64,000 bases of DNA from assembly GCF_002742285.1 (NCBI RefSeq), contig NZ_MDGM01000009.1, forward strand, positions 121,079-185,078, written 5' to 3'. Of the stretch, positions 17,575 through 29,048 are shown one piece after another. The translations under genes and the position numbers were made by a program. A model generated the notes under the pieces. It did not search any database, was not told where the DNA came from, and saw nothing but the letters and a program-made list of their open reading frames with translations. The stretch is from Paramylibacter kogurei. Its GTDB lineage: Bacteria > Pseudomonadota > Alphaproteobacteria > Rhodobacterales > Rhodobacteraceae. Numbering within the stretch: the stretch's first letter is position 1; each line of letters begins with the position of its first letter.

Positions 17575-18960
17575 TTAACCGATTTGATGCCCGTCTTTTT
17601 GCAATTGAGCCAGCGATTGATCGAGCGTTTTTTCAAAGCGTCCCAACAGATCGTCGATTTCATGCGTTTGAATGATTAAGGGCGGGCAAAATGCCATTGC
17701 ATCCATCATCGGGCGGCTAAAGAAACCATTTTCAATGGCCAGAGCATTGGTTTGCAAACCCAGTTTGCCTGGTTTTTCCAGCGCGGTTTTGGTTTCTTTG
17801 TTTGTCACAAGTTCCACGGCCGCGATCAGGCCAACGCCGCGCACTTCGCCAACCAGCGGATGGTCAGACAGATTATTCAACCCTGCGCGCAGGTGTTCGC
17901 CCATCGCTGCTGCATGTTCGACAAGGTTATCTTCGCGAATGATACGGATGGTTTCATTGGCCACAGCACAGGCAACGGGATGCCCAGACCCCGTGTAGCC
18001 ATGACCAAGCGTGCCGATTTTGTTTGCCTCGTTCATCAAAGGCTCAAAGACACGTTCGTTCATCAACAGTGCCGATGAGGGCATGTAGGATGAAGAAAGC
18101 TGTTTTGAAAGCGTCATCATATCTGGGGTGATGTCATAAGTGTTACAGCCAAACATTTGCCCCGTGCGCCCAAAGCCACAGATCACCTCGTCCGCGACCA
18201 AAAGGATGTCATATTTTTTCAAGATTTTTTGCACAGCGGCCCAATACCCTTTGGGTGGGGTTACAACACCCCCTGCCCCAAGCACAGGTTCACCAAAGAA
18301 TGCCGCGATTGTTTCGGGGCCCTCGGCCACAATCATGTTTTCCAATTCTTCGGCCAAGCGATTGGTGAATTGTTCTTCGGTTTCGCCATCCAACCCTTCG
18401 CGCCAGTAATGTGGGCAAGTCAAGCGTAATGTCGGCACAATCTGATCAAATGATGCGTGGTTGGCAGGCAATCCCGTGAGCGCGGCGGCGGCGACCGTAA
18501 CCCCGTGATAGGCGCGATTGCGCACAAGGATTTTCTTTTTCTCGGGCTTGCCCAGCGCGTTTGAACGATACCAAATCAATTTGATTGCGGTATCAATCGC
18601 CTCTGACCCGGAATTGGTAAAGAATGCTTTGGACATATTGCCCGGCGCCATGTTCACCAATGTATCCGCCAATTCCGCCGCAGGTGTATGCCCACGATGT
18701 GCAAACGAATGATAATATGGCAACGCTTTCATTTGTTTGGTTGCGGCATCCACCAATCGGGTTTCGGAAAACCCAAGGGCCGCAGACCAAAGCCCCGCCA
18801 TGGCCTCGATATATTTATTGCCTTGGTTATCAAACACATGCACACCATCACCGCGTTCAATCACCAGTGGGCCGATTTCCAGATGCGCGGCAGGGTTTGT
18901 ATAACCATGCAGATGAAATGCTGTGTCGCGTGCCTCGATCGAGTTTGGTCGAATGGTCAT
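17575..18960 (-). CDS. Class III aminotransferase (omega-amino acid/taurine-pyruvate type)
   Basis: PLP enzyme moving an amino group from an omega-amino donor to pyruvate or a related keto acid. The 461-residue protein contains the subgroup-II landmarks: GSEAIDTAIKL (about 118), NRAYHGVT (about 147), LLVADEVICGFGRTG (about 255) with the PLP-contacting Asp, and TLSKQLSSSYMP near 285 with the Schiff-base Lys. Length and motifs fit the beta-alanine, taurine or putrescine-pyruvate groups; the substrate cannot be decided from sequence. It stands alone between the sdh promoter region and the DUF1737 gene. Confidence 0.85.
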   Translation of the reverse strand: MTIRPNSIEARDTAFHLHGYTNPAAHLEIGPLVIERGDGVHVFDNQGNKYIEAMAGLWSAALGFSETRLVDAATKQMKALPYYHSFAHRGHTPAAELADTLVNMAPGNMSKAFFTNSGSEAIDTAIKLIWYRSNALGKPEKKKILVRNRAYHGVTVAAAALTGLPANHASFDQIVPTLRLTCPHYWREGLDGETEEQFTNRLAEELENMIVAEGPETIAAFFGEPVLGAGGVVTPPKGYWAAVQKILKKYDILLVADEVICGFGRTGQMFGCNTYDITPDMMTLSKQLSSSYMPSSALLMNERVFEPLMNEANKIGTLGHGYTGSGHPVACAVANETIRIIREDNLVEHAAAMGEHLRAGLNNLSDHPLVGEVRGVGLIAAVELVTNKETKTALEKPGKLGLQTNALAIENGFFSRPMMDAMAFCPPLIIQTHEIDDLLGRFEKTLDQSLAQLQKDGHQIG

Positions 18961-18988
18961 GATGTGCCCCGTTTGAATTTAAGGTGAA

Positions 18989-19192
18989 TTAAAGTTGGCC
19001 CAATTTTAAGTCTTTGGAATAGGTTTCATCGCTGTGTTTTGTAACGGCCTGACCACAGCGCATGACGCCGCGCTTTTCATCATATGAATATTGCGGATCA
19101 CCATGCAATTCCCAGCCTTTTGACAAGGCTTCGGTTACACGGTGGCAAAATTCAGATGTGTCATCATTGGTAATAAAACGATATGCTTGCAT
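18989..19192 (-). CDS. DUF1737-domain small protein
   Basis: A 67-residue cytoplasmic protein with a DUF1737-type core: MQAYRFITNDDTSEFCHRV, then SKGWELHGDPQYSYDE, a pattern seen in many bacterial proteins that lack a known function. Its ATG shares one base with the TGA of the upstream nnrU-like gene (TGATG), so the two are translationally coupled. No signal peptide. Confidence 0.8.
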   Translation of the reverse strand: MQAYRFITNDDTSEFCHRVTEALSKGWELHGDPQYSYDEKRGVMRCGQAVTKHSDETYSKDLKLGQL

Positions 19193-19764
19193 CAGCCATA
19201 AGTTCCTAAAAATGGGTTATAGCCCAGCGCCGTGTGAACACCCGCGATAATCGCAAACAGCACAATGGTGATGATTGCCAATCTGATATCGCCAGATGCA
19301 GGGCCTGGTTCTGGTCGCAGCCAAGCACCTTCGCTGCGGTTAATCAACACCATTTCGCCAATGGCCCATAAAATCATGCCACCAAACAGAAAAATCGAGG
19401 CCAAATCACCATTCACCAGCAAATGCGCCACGCCCCAAACAATCACACCCGTTAACATCGGATGACGCAGCCAGCTTCGTGCGCGACCTTTGGATGCGCC
19501 GAGCCCCATCAGCGCAACGGCAATCAGCATCAACAGGTTATTAAGGTGTCCGATCCCTGCGATTGGTGTATAAACGGGCAAGTGATCCATGCTGCGATAA
19601 CCGATGATCATAAAGATAACGGATATCACCAAGAGCAATGCGATCACGCCTTTGGCGGGTCCAACGCCCAGTTTTTCATCCATCGCCACGCGTCCTGCGG
19701 GAAGAATGCGTTTGAAAAAATGCACATCGCACCAGATGATAATTCCAAGGATTAACCAGAACAT
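19192..19764 (-). CDS. NnrU-family membrane protein
   Basis: A 190-residue integral membrane protein with about five or six hydrophobic segments and the family motifs WCDVHFFKRILP near the N-terminus and RHPMLTGVIVWGVAHLLVNGD in the middle, as in isoprenylcysteine-methyltransferase-like NnrU proteins. NnrU was named from denitrification clusters in Rhodobacter, yet many homologues, including this one, lie far from nitrogen oxide genes, so a role in denitrification should not be inferred. The start directly abuts the CitE-like lyase stop; the stop overlaps the DUF1737 gene. Confidence 0.88.
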   Translation of the reverse strand: MFWLILGIIIWCDVHFFKRILPAGRVAMDEKLGVGPAKGVIALLLVISVIFMIIGYRSMDHLPVYTPIAGIGHLNNLLMLIAVALMGLGASKGRARSWLRHPMLTGVIVWGVAHLLVNGDLASIFLFGGMILWAIGEMVLINRSEGAWLRPEPGPASGDIRLAIITIVLFAIIAGVHTALGYNPFLGTYG

Positions 19765-20622
19765 TTAACTCTCCTGTTGTTTTATAATTTGCGCCTGTTT
19801 TAACAGCGCCTTGGCCTGTTGCACATGTAATTCTTCGATCATTTCTCCATTCAAGGTAGCCAAGCCATCGATTGCAGATTGAAATGCGGAGATGACATTT
19901 TCTGCATGGGTGATTTCGGCAATGCTCGGTGCAAAAATCTGATTGGTTGTGGCAATTTGATTGGGGTGGATCAAGCTTTTGCCATCAAAGCCAAGCATAC
20001 GCCCCTGTTCACATTCGCGCATCAAACCGTCGTTGTCGTTGAAGTTATTATAAACACCATCAATGCAGTATTTATCATGTGCACGCACCGCCAAAACGCA
20101 AAGCGATAGGCTGGTTTGCAAGGCATCCCGGTTTTCGCTGGTTTGCGCAGATAATGATTTGCGCAGATCATTGGGGCCAAAGATCAAGCCCGTAACGCGT
20201 GGATGCGCCATGATCTGAGCGACGTTCAATACACCAAGCGGTGTTTCAATCATCACCCAGACTTGGGTATTTTGAAAACCTTTGAACACCTGCAACAGCG
20301 CATCAATCTGTAACACATGATCAACTTTTTCGATCTTGGGGAACACCAATGCGGCGGGGGTGGCAGTGTTTAGCGCACGCAGATCGGCCGCGATATAAGC
20401 ACTGTCCAAACCATTGACCCGCACCAATGCGCGTGACGCCAGATCCGGATCGGATATGGCAGAGCAAACACGAGTAAGCGCCGCAGGTTTTGCATCTGAT
20501 GCAACAGCATCTTCGAGATCAAAAATAATGCGATCAGCTGGTAGTTGAGATGCCTTTGCCACGGCGCGTTCATTGGCACCGGGAACAAACAGAAACGAGC
20601 GATAAAGCGGTGAAATATCCAT
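19765..20622 (-). CDS. CitE-like CoA ester lyase (HpcH/HpaI superfamily)
   Basis: TIM-barrel enzyme cleaving or hydrolysing a beta-hydroxyacyl-CoA such as malyl-CoA or citramalyl-CoA. The 285-residue protein has RSFLFVPGANERAVAKA (8-24), the metal-ligand region IIFDLEDAV (about 33-41), FPKIEKVDHV near 98 and WVMIETPLGVLN near 124 with the conserved Glu. It is shorter than the malyl-CoA/methylmalyl-CoA lyase of Rhodobacter and closer to the malyl-CoA thioesterase or generic CoA lyase group. It is the first gene of a tight three-gene leftward unit (lyase, nnrU, DUF1737) next to TCA genes. Confidence 0.82.
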   Translation of the reverse strand: MDISPLYRSFLFVPGANERAVAKASQLPADRIIFDLEDAVASDAKPAALTRVCSAISDPDLASRALVRVNGLDSAYIAADLRALNTATPAALVFPKIEKVDHVLQIDALLQVFKGFQNTQVWVMIETPLGVLNVAQIMAHPRVTGLIFGPNDLRKSLSAQTSENRDALQTSLSLCVLAVRAHDKYCIDGVYNNFNDNDGLMRECEQGRMLGFDGKSLIHPNQIATTNQIFAPSIAEITHAENVISAFQSAIDGLATLNGEMIEELHVQQAKALLKQAQIIKQQES

Positions 20623-20796
20623 TTGTTATTCCAATCACATGGCAGAACGCTGAGCAAGTGGAGTTTCGCGTTTACAACCGTGCGCAACCTTAACCAGATT
20701 TTGGGAAATTTTGTTCAAGCTGACATTATCACAGGACAAGGGTTTACCCCAACGGAGAGCAGCCTGTTTATCTGACACCTTTGGAAAGGGTCCACC

Positions 20797-21108
20797 ATGC
20801 AAAAATTTCTCTTCGCGCTATCGCTTGGGTTTGGCGTTATTATAATGATGGCACAACATGGCAACGCAGAGCCCACCAATTGTGCGGCACGGGGCAAGGT
20901 TGTTCAAAGCCTGAACGATCAATATGGCGAAACACGGCGCAGCATTGGGCTTGGGCAAAACAATGGTGTGGTAGAGCTTTTTGCATCTGACAATACGGGG
21001 ACTTGGACAATATTGGTGACGTTGCCCAATGGTATGTCCTGTTTAATGGCCGCGGGTGATGCATTTGAATTTACGAGCGACGCCCTGCAACGCGGGGCAC
21101 CGACATAA
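20797..21108 (+). CDS. Small exported protein of unknown function
   Basis: A 103-residue protein with a clear signal peptide (MQKFLFALSLGFGVIIMM... AEPTNC, cleavage after NAE or GNA). The mature part has two Cys (TNCAARGK and GMSCLMAAG) that could form a disulfide, and an ETRRSIGLGQNNGVVELFAS segment that I recall from uncharacterised Rhodobacteraceae proteins. A GGAAAGGG ribosome site precedes the ATG. It is expressed in the same direction as mdh, 255 bp upstream of it. No function assigned. Confidence 0.75.
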   Translation: MQKFLFALSLGFGVIIMMAQHGNAEPTNCAARGKVVQSLNDQYGETRRSIGLGQNNGVVELFASDNTGTWTILVTLPNGMSCLMAAGDAFEFTSDALQRGAPT

Positions 21109-21209
21109 TTTGATTTAATGCCTTCGGCGAGGATATTTGAAACATTTGGAATAGAGAAAATGGCCACGGGAACAGTTATTGTTCCTGTTTGGTTGCGCTA
21201 CCATAGATT

Positions 21210-21219
21210 CGTGATCACG
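21210..21219. promoter_or_regulatory. GTGATCAC palindrome upstream of mdh
   Basis: CGTGATCACG, about 145 bp before the mdh start. The core GTGATCAC recurs twice before sucC and once before the gntR-type gene in this window. A weak promoter candidate (TTGCCC at 21246, TATAAT at 21268, 16-bp spacing) lies just downstream of it. Candidate operator of the GntR/FCD regulator at 31127-31780. Confidence 0.5.
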
Positions 21220-21327
21220 TTCCATCCCTGATTTGCACCAGCGAATTGCCCCCTTAACACGTTGAAATATAATCTTATTCGTGAATTACCGCGCTTGACA
21301 CTTGCCCTTTGGTTGCGACAGCGCTAG

Positions 21328-22326
<999 letters not shown>

Positions 22327-22355
22327 GCCACATTAAATTGTCATAAATTATCGAA

Positions 22356-22381
22356 AAAGGCGTGTCGAAAGATGCGCCTTT
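22356..22381 (+). terminator. Terminator after mdh
   Basis: AAAGGCG pairs with CGCCTTT around a 12-nt loop and is followed by CTTTGTTG. It lies 30 bp after the mdh stop. Confidence 0.65.
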
Positions 22382-22386
22382 CTTTG

Positions 22387-22398
22387 TTGTGATCACAA
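22387..22398. promoter_or_regulatory. Perfect palindrome TTGTGATCACAA upstream of sucC (site 1)
   Basis: A perfect 12-bp palindrome with the GTGATCAC core. Its centre is 21 bp, two helical turns, from that of site 2, so two dimers would bind on one DNA face. Candidate operator for the GntR/FCD regulator. Confidence 0.6.
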
Positions 22399-22408
22399 AA
22401 AATAATCA

Positions 22409-22418
22409 TGTGATCACA
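22409..22418. promoter_or_regulatory. TGTGATCACA palindrome upstream of sucC (site 2)
   Basis: Perfect 10-bp palindrome 108 bp before the sucC ATG, phased two turns from site 1. A TTGACG hexamer at about 22466 further down could be a -35 box, but no clear -10 was found. Confidence 0.6.
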
Positions 22419-22525
22419 AAAGTCACTTTTATCGCTAGAATCCGCATTTTCCGCAAAATACTCTTTTGACGGTTTCGAATCTGTGATTGTCTCCTTGCAA
22501 AGTTTGACCTTAAAGGGAGTCTTCA

Positions 22526-23719
22526 ATGAACATCCACGAATACCAAGCCAAACAGCTGTTAAAGCAATACGGCTGCCCCGTATCAGATGGCCGCGCCGTA
22601 TTAAATGCATCAGAGGCCGAAGCCGCCGCAGCGGAAATGGACGGCCCGTTGTGGGTGGTAAAAGCACAAATCCACGCTGGTGGTCGCGGTAAAGGCACCT
22701 TCAAAGAGGCCGCAGCCGGCGAAAAAGGTGGTGTGCGTTTGACAAAATCCGTGGCCGAAGCCGCCGCAGAAGCCAAAGCAATGCTGGGCAACACATTGGT
22801 CACTCATCAAACAGGCCCTGATGGCAAACAAGTGAACCGTATCTATATCGAAGATGGTTCCGACATTGATCGCGAATTGTATCTGGCGGTTTTGTTGGAT
22901 CGCGTCACATCACGCGTTTCATTCGTGGCCTCTACCGAGGGTGGCATGGACATCGAAGCGGTTGCCGAAGAAACACCAGAAAAAATCGTCACCCTGACAA
23001 TCGACCCAGCGACTGGTTTCACGCCCGAAAATGGCAAAGCCGTTGCCGATGCGTTGAAATTGACAGGTGCCGAGGTTGATCAATGTGTTGAGCTGACGTC
23101 AAACCTGTATCGTATGTTCGTTGAAAAAGACATGGACATGCTGGAAATCAACCCATTGATCGTAATGGAAAACGGTGGTTTGAAATGTCTGGATGCGAAA
23201 ATGGGTTTCGATGGGAACGCATTGTTCCGCCAGCCTGATATCCTCGCACTTCGCGATGAAACAGAAGAAGACGACAAAGAGCTGGAAGCATCAAAATATG
23301 ATCTGAGCTATATCGCGCTTGATGGCGAAATCGGCTGTATGGTGAATGGCGCGGGTCTGGCGATGGCCACAATGGACATCATCAAATTGAAGGGTGCAGA
23401 ACCTGCCAACTTCCTTGATGTTGGTGGTGGCGCGACAACCGAAAAGGTGACAGCAGCGTTTAAAATCATCACGTCCGATCCAAATGTCAAAGGCATCTTG
23501 GTCAACATCTTTGGTGGCATCATGCGTTGTGATGTGATCGCCGAGGGCGTTGTGCAAGCGGTGAAAGAAGTCGGCCTGCAAGTGCCATTGGTTGTCCGCC
23601 TAGAAGGCACCAAAGTTCAAGAAGGTAAAGACATCATCAACAACAGCCCGCTGGATGTGATCGCTGCGGATGATCTGGATGATGCCGCAGAAAAAATCGT
23701 TAAAGCGGTGAAAGGTTAA
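22526..23719 (+). CDS. sucC: Succinyl-CoA synthetase beta subunit
   Basis: ADP-forming (or GDP-forming) subunit of succinyl-CoA ligase, making ATP from succinyl-CoA in the TCA cycle. The 397-residue protein opens [16 protein letters not shown], has the ATP-grasp lysine region [14 protein letters not shown] (48-61), the metal region [12 protein letters not shown] near 207-218 and the CoA/alpha-contact segment [15 protein letters not shown] near 305. GGGAG lies six nt before the ATG. It heads the sucC-sucD-sucA-sucB-MAPEG-lpdA series; twin GTGATCAC palindromes lie upstream. Confidence 0.97.
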   Translation: MNIHEYQAKQLLKQYGCPVSDGRAVLNASEAEAAAAEMDGPLWVVKAQIHAGGRGKGTFKEAAAGEKGGVRLTKSVAEAAAEAKAMLGNTLVTHQTGPDGKQVNRIYIEDGSDIDRELYLAVLLDRVTSRVSFVASTEGGMDIEAVAEETPEKIVTLTIDPATGFTPENGKAVADALKLTGAEVDQCVELTSNLYRMFVEKDMDMLEINPLIVMENGGLKCLDAKMGFDGNALFRQPDILALRDETEEDDKELEASKYDLSYIALDGEIGCMVNGAGLAMATMDIIKLKGAEPANFLDVGGGATTEKVTAAFKIITSDPNVKGILVNIFGGIMRCDVIAEGVVQAVKEVGLQVPLVVRLEGTKVQEGKDIINNSPLDVIAADDLDDAAEKIVKAVKG

Positions 23720-23725
23720 GCCCCC

Positions 23726-24625
23726 ATGTCAATTCTTATTAACAAAGACACTAAAATCATCGTGCAGGGCCTGACAGGTAAAACAGGTACTTTCCACACC
23801 GAACAAGCGCTTGCATATCACGGCACACAAATGGTTGCGGGTACACATCCCAAAAAGGGTGGCACAAATTGGGCCGCGGCCAGCGGGCAGGAATTGCCAA
23901 TCTTTGCATCCGTTGCAGAGGCGAAAGACGCAACAGGTGCAACCGCATCCGTGATCTACGTCCCACCAGCAGGTGCGGCCGCCGCAATCGAAGAAGCAAT
24001 CGATGCGGGCATTGATCTGATCACATGTATCACCGAGGGTATCCCAGTGATGGATATGGTGCGCGTGAAACATAAATTGGACAATTCATCATCACGTTTG
24101 ATCGGTGGTAACTGCCCTGGTTTGTTGACACCCGATGAATGTAAAATCGGCATTATGCCCGGTTCGATTTTCAAAAAAGGTTCCGTTGGCGTGTTATCGC
24201 GTTCAGGTACATTGACATATGAGGCCGTGTTCCAAACAACAAATGCGGGTCTTGGCCAATCCACCGCCGTGGGTATCGGTGGTGATCCGATCAAGGGTAC
24301 AGAATTCATCGATGTGTTGGAATTGTTCCTTGCCGACGATGAAACACAATCCATCATCATGATCGGTGAAATCGGCGGAAGTGCCGAAGAAGACGCCGCG
24401 CAATTCTTGATTGATGAAGCGAAAAAAGGCCGCAAAAAACCAGTTGCTGGCTTTATCGCGGGTGTAACAGCACCTCCGGGTCGTCGTATGGGCCATGCGG
24501 GTGCGATTGTTGCGGGCGGCAAAGGTGACGCTGGCTCTAAAATCGAAGCGATGAAATCTGCTGGTATTGTTGTGGCTGAAAGCCCAGCAAAACTTGGCGA
24601 AGCTGTCGTACAGGCGATTGGATAA
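23726..24625 (+). CDS. sucD: Succinyl-CoA synthetase alpha subunit
   Basis: CoA-binding, phosphohistidine-carrying subunit partnered with SucC. The 299-residue protein has the CoA-binding start [21 protein letters not shown] (8-28), a [19 protein letters not shown] segment near 128 and the active-site His in [10 protein letters not shown] (about 252-261). It begins six bp after sucC and is certainly co-transcribed. Length is slightly above the 289-residue E. coli protein, as usual in alphaproteobacteria. Confidence 0.97.
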   Translation: MSILINKDTKIIVQGLTGKTGTFHTEQALAYHGTQMVAGTHPKKGGTNWAAASGQELPIFASVAEAKDATGATASVIYVPPAGAAAAIEEAIDAGIDLITCITEGIPVMDMVRVKHKLDNSSSRLIGGNCPGLLTPDECKIGIMPGSIFKKGSVGVLSRSGTLTYEAVFQTTNAGLGQSTAVGIGGDPIKGTEFIDVLELFLADDETQSIIMIGEIGGSAEEDAAQFLIDEAKKGRKKPVAGFIAGVTAPPGRRMGHAGAIVAGGKGDAGSKIEAMKSAGIVVAESPAKLGEAVVQAIG

Positions 24626-24727
24626 TTGATGGCAGATGGGCGATATACATATCCAAAAATGTCGATGCCATTGGCATCTGGCATGGGAATGAATGCGCCC
24701 TCCTCGCCCATATCCAAGTCTAACACT

Positions 24728-24755
24728 TCAATTGGCGATGCGTTTCGCCAATTGA
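24728..24755. promoter_or_regulatory. 10-bp perfect hairpin in the sucD-sucA gap
   Basis: TCAATTGGCG pairs exactly with CGCCAATTGA around an 8-nt loop, in the 200-bp gap between sucD and sucA. No T run follows. It could be an mRNA processing or stability element that sets different levels of sucCD and sucAB. The gap also holds a short open frame (see rejected items). Confidence 0.55.
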
Positions 24756-24825
24756 CCTCAACCATGCCGACAAATCCAGACACTGCCCATTTGTCCGCGC
24801 TCTTTCCAACGCATGAGGTAACATC

Positions 24826-27777
24826 ATGAACGAACAACCATCCAACGATCAGTTCCACGCGCTGTCATTTTTACAAGGGCATAACGCGGAATATATTGAA
24901 CAGCTTTATGCGCAATATGTGGCCAACCCATCGTCGGTTGATGCCAGTTGGCAGGCGTTCTTTGCCGAACTTGGCGATGATGTTGATGCCGTCACCGCAG
25001 AGGCAACAGGTGCCACATGGAAACGCCCCGATTGGCCACCAGCACCAAACGATGAATTGATCGCAGCCCTCGATGGGCAATGGGGCGAAGACCCGCAAAA
25101 GGCAGGTGAAAAGATCAAATCAGCGGCGGCTGGCAAGGGTGTAACCTTGTCTGATGCCGATGTACAAAAGGCCGTGTTGGATTCCATGCGCGCGCTGATG
25201 ATTATCCGTGCCTATCGTATCCGTGGCCATTTGATCGCAGCACTTGATCCATTGGATATGCGATCCAAAGAACCCCACCCAGAGCTTGATCCAAAATTTT
25301 ATGGTTTCCAAGAAACCGACATGGATCGCCCTATTTTCCTTGATAAAGTGTTGGGGATGGAAACCGCATCCATGCGCCAAATTTTGGCGAAACTGCGCAA
25401 AACCTATTGCGGGACATTTGCTCTGCAATACATGCACCTGTCCGATCCAGAAGAGGCAGGCTGGCTCAAAGAACGCATCGAAGGGTACGAGCACGAAAGT
25501 TTTTTCACCACCCAAGGGCGCCGCGCCATTTTGAACAAAATGGTCGAGGCCGAAGGGTTTGAAAAATTCTGTCACGTGAAATATTCGGGCACCAAACGTT
25601 TTGGTCTTGATGGTGGCGAGGCATTGATCCCCGCCATGGAACAAATCATCAAACGCGGTGGTGCGTTGGGTGTAAAAGACATCATCGTTGGCATGCCCCA
25701 CCGTGGCCGTTTGAACGTATTGTGTAACGTGATGTCAAAACCATATCGCGCGATTTTCAACGAATTTTTGGGCGGGTCATACAAACCAGACGATGTCGAA
25801 GGTTCGGGCGATGTGAAATATCACCTTGGCGCATCCGCAGATCGTGAATTTGACGGAAATTCTGTTCACCTCTCGCTCACCGCCAACCCGTCACACCTAG
25901 AGGCTGTAAACCCAGTTGTCTTGGGCAAAGCACGCGCCAAGGGTGATCAATTGGGGCGCGATCGTGGTGCGGTATTGCCCGTATTGTTACACGGTGATGC
26001 AGCATTCGCGGGCCAAGGTGTGGTTGCGGAATGTTTTGGCCTTTCAGGTCTGAAGGGGCATATCACGGGTGGCACGATGCATATCGTTGTGAATAACCAA
26101 ATCGGATTCACTACATCCCCTCATGACAGCCGTTCATCGCCCTATCCCACCGATATCGCGATGATGGTCGAAGCGCCGATTTTCCATGTGAACGGTGACG
26201 ATCCAGAGGCCGTGGTACATGCCGCCAAAATCGCCACCGAATTCCGTCAAAAATTCCGCAAGGATGTTGTGTTGGACATTTTCTGTTATCGCCGCTTTGG
26301 CCATAACGAAGGCGATGAGCCGATGTTCACCCAGCCAACCATGTATAAAAAGATCAAGGCGCATAAAACTTCGCTGACGATCTATACCGAACGACTGGTG
26401 CGCGAAGGTTTGATCCCAGAGGGTGAAATCGAGGATATGAAAACTGCGTTTCAGATGCGTCTGAACGAAGAATTCGAGGCAGGCAAAGTTTACAAACCCA
26501 ACAAGGCTGATTGGCTTGATGGGCGCTGGTCACATATGAAAAGCAAAGACCCCGAATATCAGCGTGGCAAAACCCATATTTCCAAAAAACGCTTCAAAGA
26601 GGTGGGCGAGGCTTTAACCCGCCTGCCCGAAAAATGGACGCCGCATCGCACGATCCAGCGAATTTTGGATGCCAAGGCGGAAATGATTAAATCGGGCAAA
26701 GGCATTGATTGGGCCACTGGCGAAGCGCTCGCATTTGGCACGCTTCAGGTCGAAGGTTTCCCCGTGCGCCTGTCTGGTCAGGATTGTACCCGCGGCACAT
26801 TCAGCCACCGCCATTCGGGCATTTTGGATCAAAACACGGGTGAAAAATTTTACCCGCTGAACAACATCCGCGATGATCAAGAAGGCCATTACGAAGTCAT
26901 CGACAGCATGTTATCCGAATATGCGGTGCTGGGTTATGAATACGGCTATTCACTGGCCGAACCAAATGCGCTGACATTATGGGAAGCGCAATTTGGCGAT
27001 TTCGCCAATGGTGCACAGATCATGTTTGATCAGTTCATTTCATCAGGCGAAAGCAAATGGTTGCGCATGTCGGGTCTTGTGATGTTGCTGCCCCACGGCA
27101 TGGAAGGCCAAGGGCCAGAACATTCATCTGCACGCCCAGAGCGTTTCTTGCAAATGTGCGCCGAGGATAACTGGGTGATTGCCAATGTGACAACGCCGGC
27201 AAACTATTTCCACATCCTGCGCCGCCAATTGCACCGTACCTATCGCAAACCATTGGTGATTATGACGCCAAAATCATTGCTGCGCCATAAATTGGCCGTA
27301 TCAACGATTGATGACTTTACGGGTGATAGCAGCTTTCACCGTGTGTTGTGGGATGATGCGCAGTTGGGCAATTCCGATACCAAACTGAAAGCGGACAAAG
27401 ACATCAAACGCGTCGTGATCTGTTCGGGCAAGGTTTATTATGACCTGTTAGAAGAACGCGATGCACGCGGGATTGATGATATTTATCTGCTGCGTTTTGA
27501 ACAGCTGTACCCCTATCACGATGCCGCCGCAAAGGTGGAATTGAAACGGTTTAAAAACGCAGAATTCATCTGGTGTCAGGAAGAACCGAAAAACCAAGGC
27601 TATTGGGATTTCATCAATCCACGGATCGAAGAAACCTTGGTCGACCTTGGCATGAAAAACAACCGACCAAAATATGTTGGCCGTCCATCTGCCGCTGCAC
27701 CGGCCACAGGTTTGGCCAGCCAACACAAAAAACAACAAGCCGCACTCGTGAACGATGCGCTAACGCTCAAAGGATAA
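24826..27777 (+). CDS. sucA: 2-oxoglutarate dehydrogenase E1 component
   Basis: Thiamine-diphosphate decarboxylase of the 2-oxoglutarate dehydrogenase complex. The 983-residue protein starts with the SucB-docking N-terminus ([20 protein letters not shown]), followed by FHRGLNVL-like regions: [12 protein letters not shown] near 287, the ThDP motif beginning [11 protein letters not shown] near 389, [16 protein letters not shown] near 492, and the E1 C-terminal half with [20 protein letters not shown] near 755. Length is typical (930-1000). GAGG lies about 8 nt before the ATG. sucB starts 4 bp after the stop. Confidence 0.97.
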   Translation: MNEQPSNDQFHALSFLQGHNAEYIEQLYAQYVANPSSVDASWQAFFAELGDDVDAVTAEATGATWKRPDWPPAPNDELIAALDGQWGEDPQKAGEKIKSAAAGKGVTLSDADVQKAVLDSMRALMIIRAYRIRGHLIAALDPLDMRSKEPHPELDPKFYGFQETDMDRPIFLDKVLGMETASMRQILAKLRKTYCGTFALQYMHLSDPEEAGWLKERIEGYEHESFFTTQGRRAILNKMVEAEGFEKFCHVKYSGTKRFGLDGGEALIPAMEQIIKRGGALGVKDIIVGMPHRGRLNVLCNVMSKPYRAIFNEFLGGSYKPDDVEGSGDVKYHLGASADREFDGNSVHLSLTANPSHLEAVNPVVLGKARAKGDQLGRDRGAVLPVLLHGDAAFAGQGVVAECFGLSGLKGHITGGTMHIVVNNQIGFTTSPHDSRSSPYPTDIAMMVEAPIFHVNGDDPEAVVHAAKIATEFRQKFRKDVVLDIFCYRRFGHNEGDEPMFTQPTMYKKIKAHKTSLTIYTERLVREGLIPEGEIEDMKTAFQMRLNEEFEAGKVYKPNKADWLDGRWSHMKSKDPEYQRGKTHISKKRFKEVGEALTRLPEKWTPHRTIQRILDAKAEMIKSGKGIDWATGEALAFGTLQVEGFPVRLSGQDCTRGTFSHRHSGILDQNTGEKFYPLNNIRDDQEGHYEVIDSMLSEYAVLGYEYGYSLAEPNALTLWEAQFGDFANGAQIMFDQFISSGESKWLRMSGLVMLLPHGMEGQGPEHSSARPERFLQMCAEDNWVIANVTTPANYFHILRRQLHRTYRKPLVIMTPKSLLRHKLAVSTIDDFTGDSSFHRVLWDDAQLGNSDTKLKADKDIKRVVICSGKVYYDLLEERDARGIDDIYLLRFEQLYPYHDAAAKVELKRFKNAEFIWCQEEPKNQGYWDFINPRIEETLVDLGMKNNRPKYVGRPSAAAPATGLASQHKKQQAALVNDALTLKG

Positions 27778-27781
27778 TTCA

Positions 27782-28990
27782 ATGACCGAAGTACGCGTCC
27801 CCACACTTGGCGAAAGTGTTACCGAAGCAACCGTCGCAACATGGTTCAAACAACCAGGCGATGCTGTGGCAGTTGATGAAATGCTGTGCGAATTGGAAAC
27901 AGACAAGGTCACGGTAGAGGTCCCCTCGCCCGTTGCTGGTGTTCTGTCCGAAATCGTCGCAGCAGAAGGCGAAACCGTTGGCGTTGATGCCCTGCTTGCA
28001 TCCATAACCGAAGGTGCAACCGCAGACGCCCCCGCCGCTGGCCCTGCACCGACCGCGGAAAAACCAACGCCAGAAAAACCATCTGAACAAGCGCCAGAAA
28101 CAGATGCGAAAAACGCACCATCTGCGGAAAAACTGGCCGCCGACAACAATGTTGATATCGCGAACGTTGCGGGATCAGGGCGCGATGGGCGCGTGATGAA
28201 GGGCGATGTTTTGTCCGCCATGAACAACCCACAACCCGTTGTCGCATCCGCACCCAAAGCCGCTAGCGCACCGCGCAGCGATGACAATGCGGATCGCGAA
28301 GAACGAGTGAAAATGACACGTCTGCGCCAAACCATTGCGCGCCGCCTAAAAGAAAGCCAAAACACCGCCGCAATGTTGACCACCTATAACGAGGTGGACA
28401 TGTCAGCGGTGATGGATTTGCGCAATGAATACAAAGAGTTGTTCATGAAAAAGCACGGCGTGAAATTGGGCTTTATGTCCTTTTTCACCAAGGCATGTTG
28501 CCACGCGCTCAAGGAAATTCCAGAGGTAAACGCCGAAATCGATGGCACCGATGTTGTGTATAAAAACTACGTCAACATGGGCATCGCCACAGGTACGCCA
28601 ACAGGTTTGGTTGTGCCCGTGATCCGTGATGCAGACAGCCTGTCATTTGCACAAATCGAAAAAGCAATTGCCGAAAAAGGTGCACGCGCGCGCGATGGCA
28701 AATTGGGCATGGATGAAATGCAAGGTGGTTCATTCACCATTTCAAATGGTGGTGTTTACGGCAGCCTGATGTCATCGCCAATTTTGAACCCGCCACAATC
28801 GGGTATCTTGGGCATGCACAGCATCCAAAAACGCGCAGTTGTGGTGAACGATGAAATCGTGATCCGCCCGATGATGTATCTGGCCCTGTCATACGATCAC
28901 CGCATCGTTGATGGCAAAGGTGCGGTCACATTCCTTGTGCGCGTCAAAGAAGCATTGGAAGATCCCCGCCGTTTGTTGATGGATCTGTAA
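27782..28990 (+). CDS. sucB: Dihydrolipoyllysine-residue succinyltransferase (E2)
   Basis: Core of the 2-oxoglutarate dehydrogenase complex, moving succinyl from lipoate to CoA. The 402-residue protein has one lipoyl domain with the modified K42 in [12 protein letters not shown], an alanine/proline-rich linker (about 78-112), a peripheral-subunit-binding domain around [21 protein letters not shown], and the catalytic domain ending [16 protein letters not shown] with the active-site His and Asp. The order is standard. The CGACG-GCAA-CGTCG hairpin at 29008-29021, with a GNRA tetraloop, follows the stop. Confidence 0.97.
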   Translation: MTEVRVPTLGESVTEATVATWFKQPGDAVAVDEMLCELETDKVTVEVPSPVAGVLSEIVAAEGETVGVDALLASITEGATADAPAAGPAPTAEKPTPEKPSEQAPETDAKNAPSAEKLAADNNVDIANVAGSGRDGRVMKGDVLSAMNNPQPVVASAPKAASAPRSDDNADREERVKMTRLRQTIARRLKESQNTAAMLTTYNEVDMSAVMDLRNEYKELFMKKHGVKLGFMSFFTKACCHALKEIPEVNAEIDGTDVVYKNYVNMGIATGTPTGLVVPVIRDADSLSFAQIEKAIAEKGARARDGKLGMDEMQGGSFTISNGGVYGSLMSSPILNPPQSGILGMHSIQKRAVVVNDEIVIRPMMYLALSYDHRIVDGKGAVTFLVRVKEALEDPRRLLMDL

Positions 28991-29048
28991 TCAAATAACG
29001 CAACGCTCGACGGCAACGTCGGGCCGCGCCCGTTTTAAGGCCGCGTAA

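Noticed and set aside
24629..24829. A 66-codon frame filling the sucD-sucA gap, ending with an ATGA overlap at sucA
   Set aside because: The junctions look operon-like, but the composition is odd, it has no ribosome site and a perfect hairpin lies within it. The opposite strand is equally open. Treated as non-coding pending conservation data.
23956..24858. Long open frame antisense to sucD
   Set aside because: It is almost wholly the shadow of sucD, whose protein is unmistakable. The part over the gap reads protein-like but has no start or ribosome site of its own.
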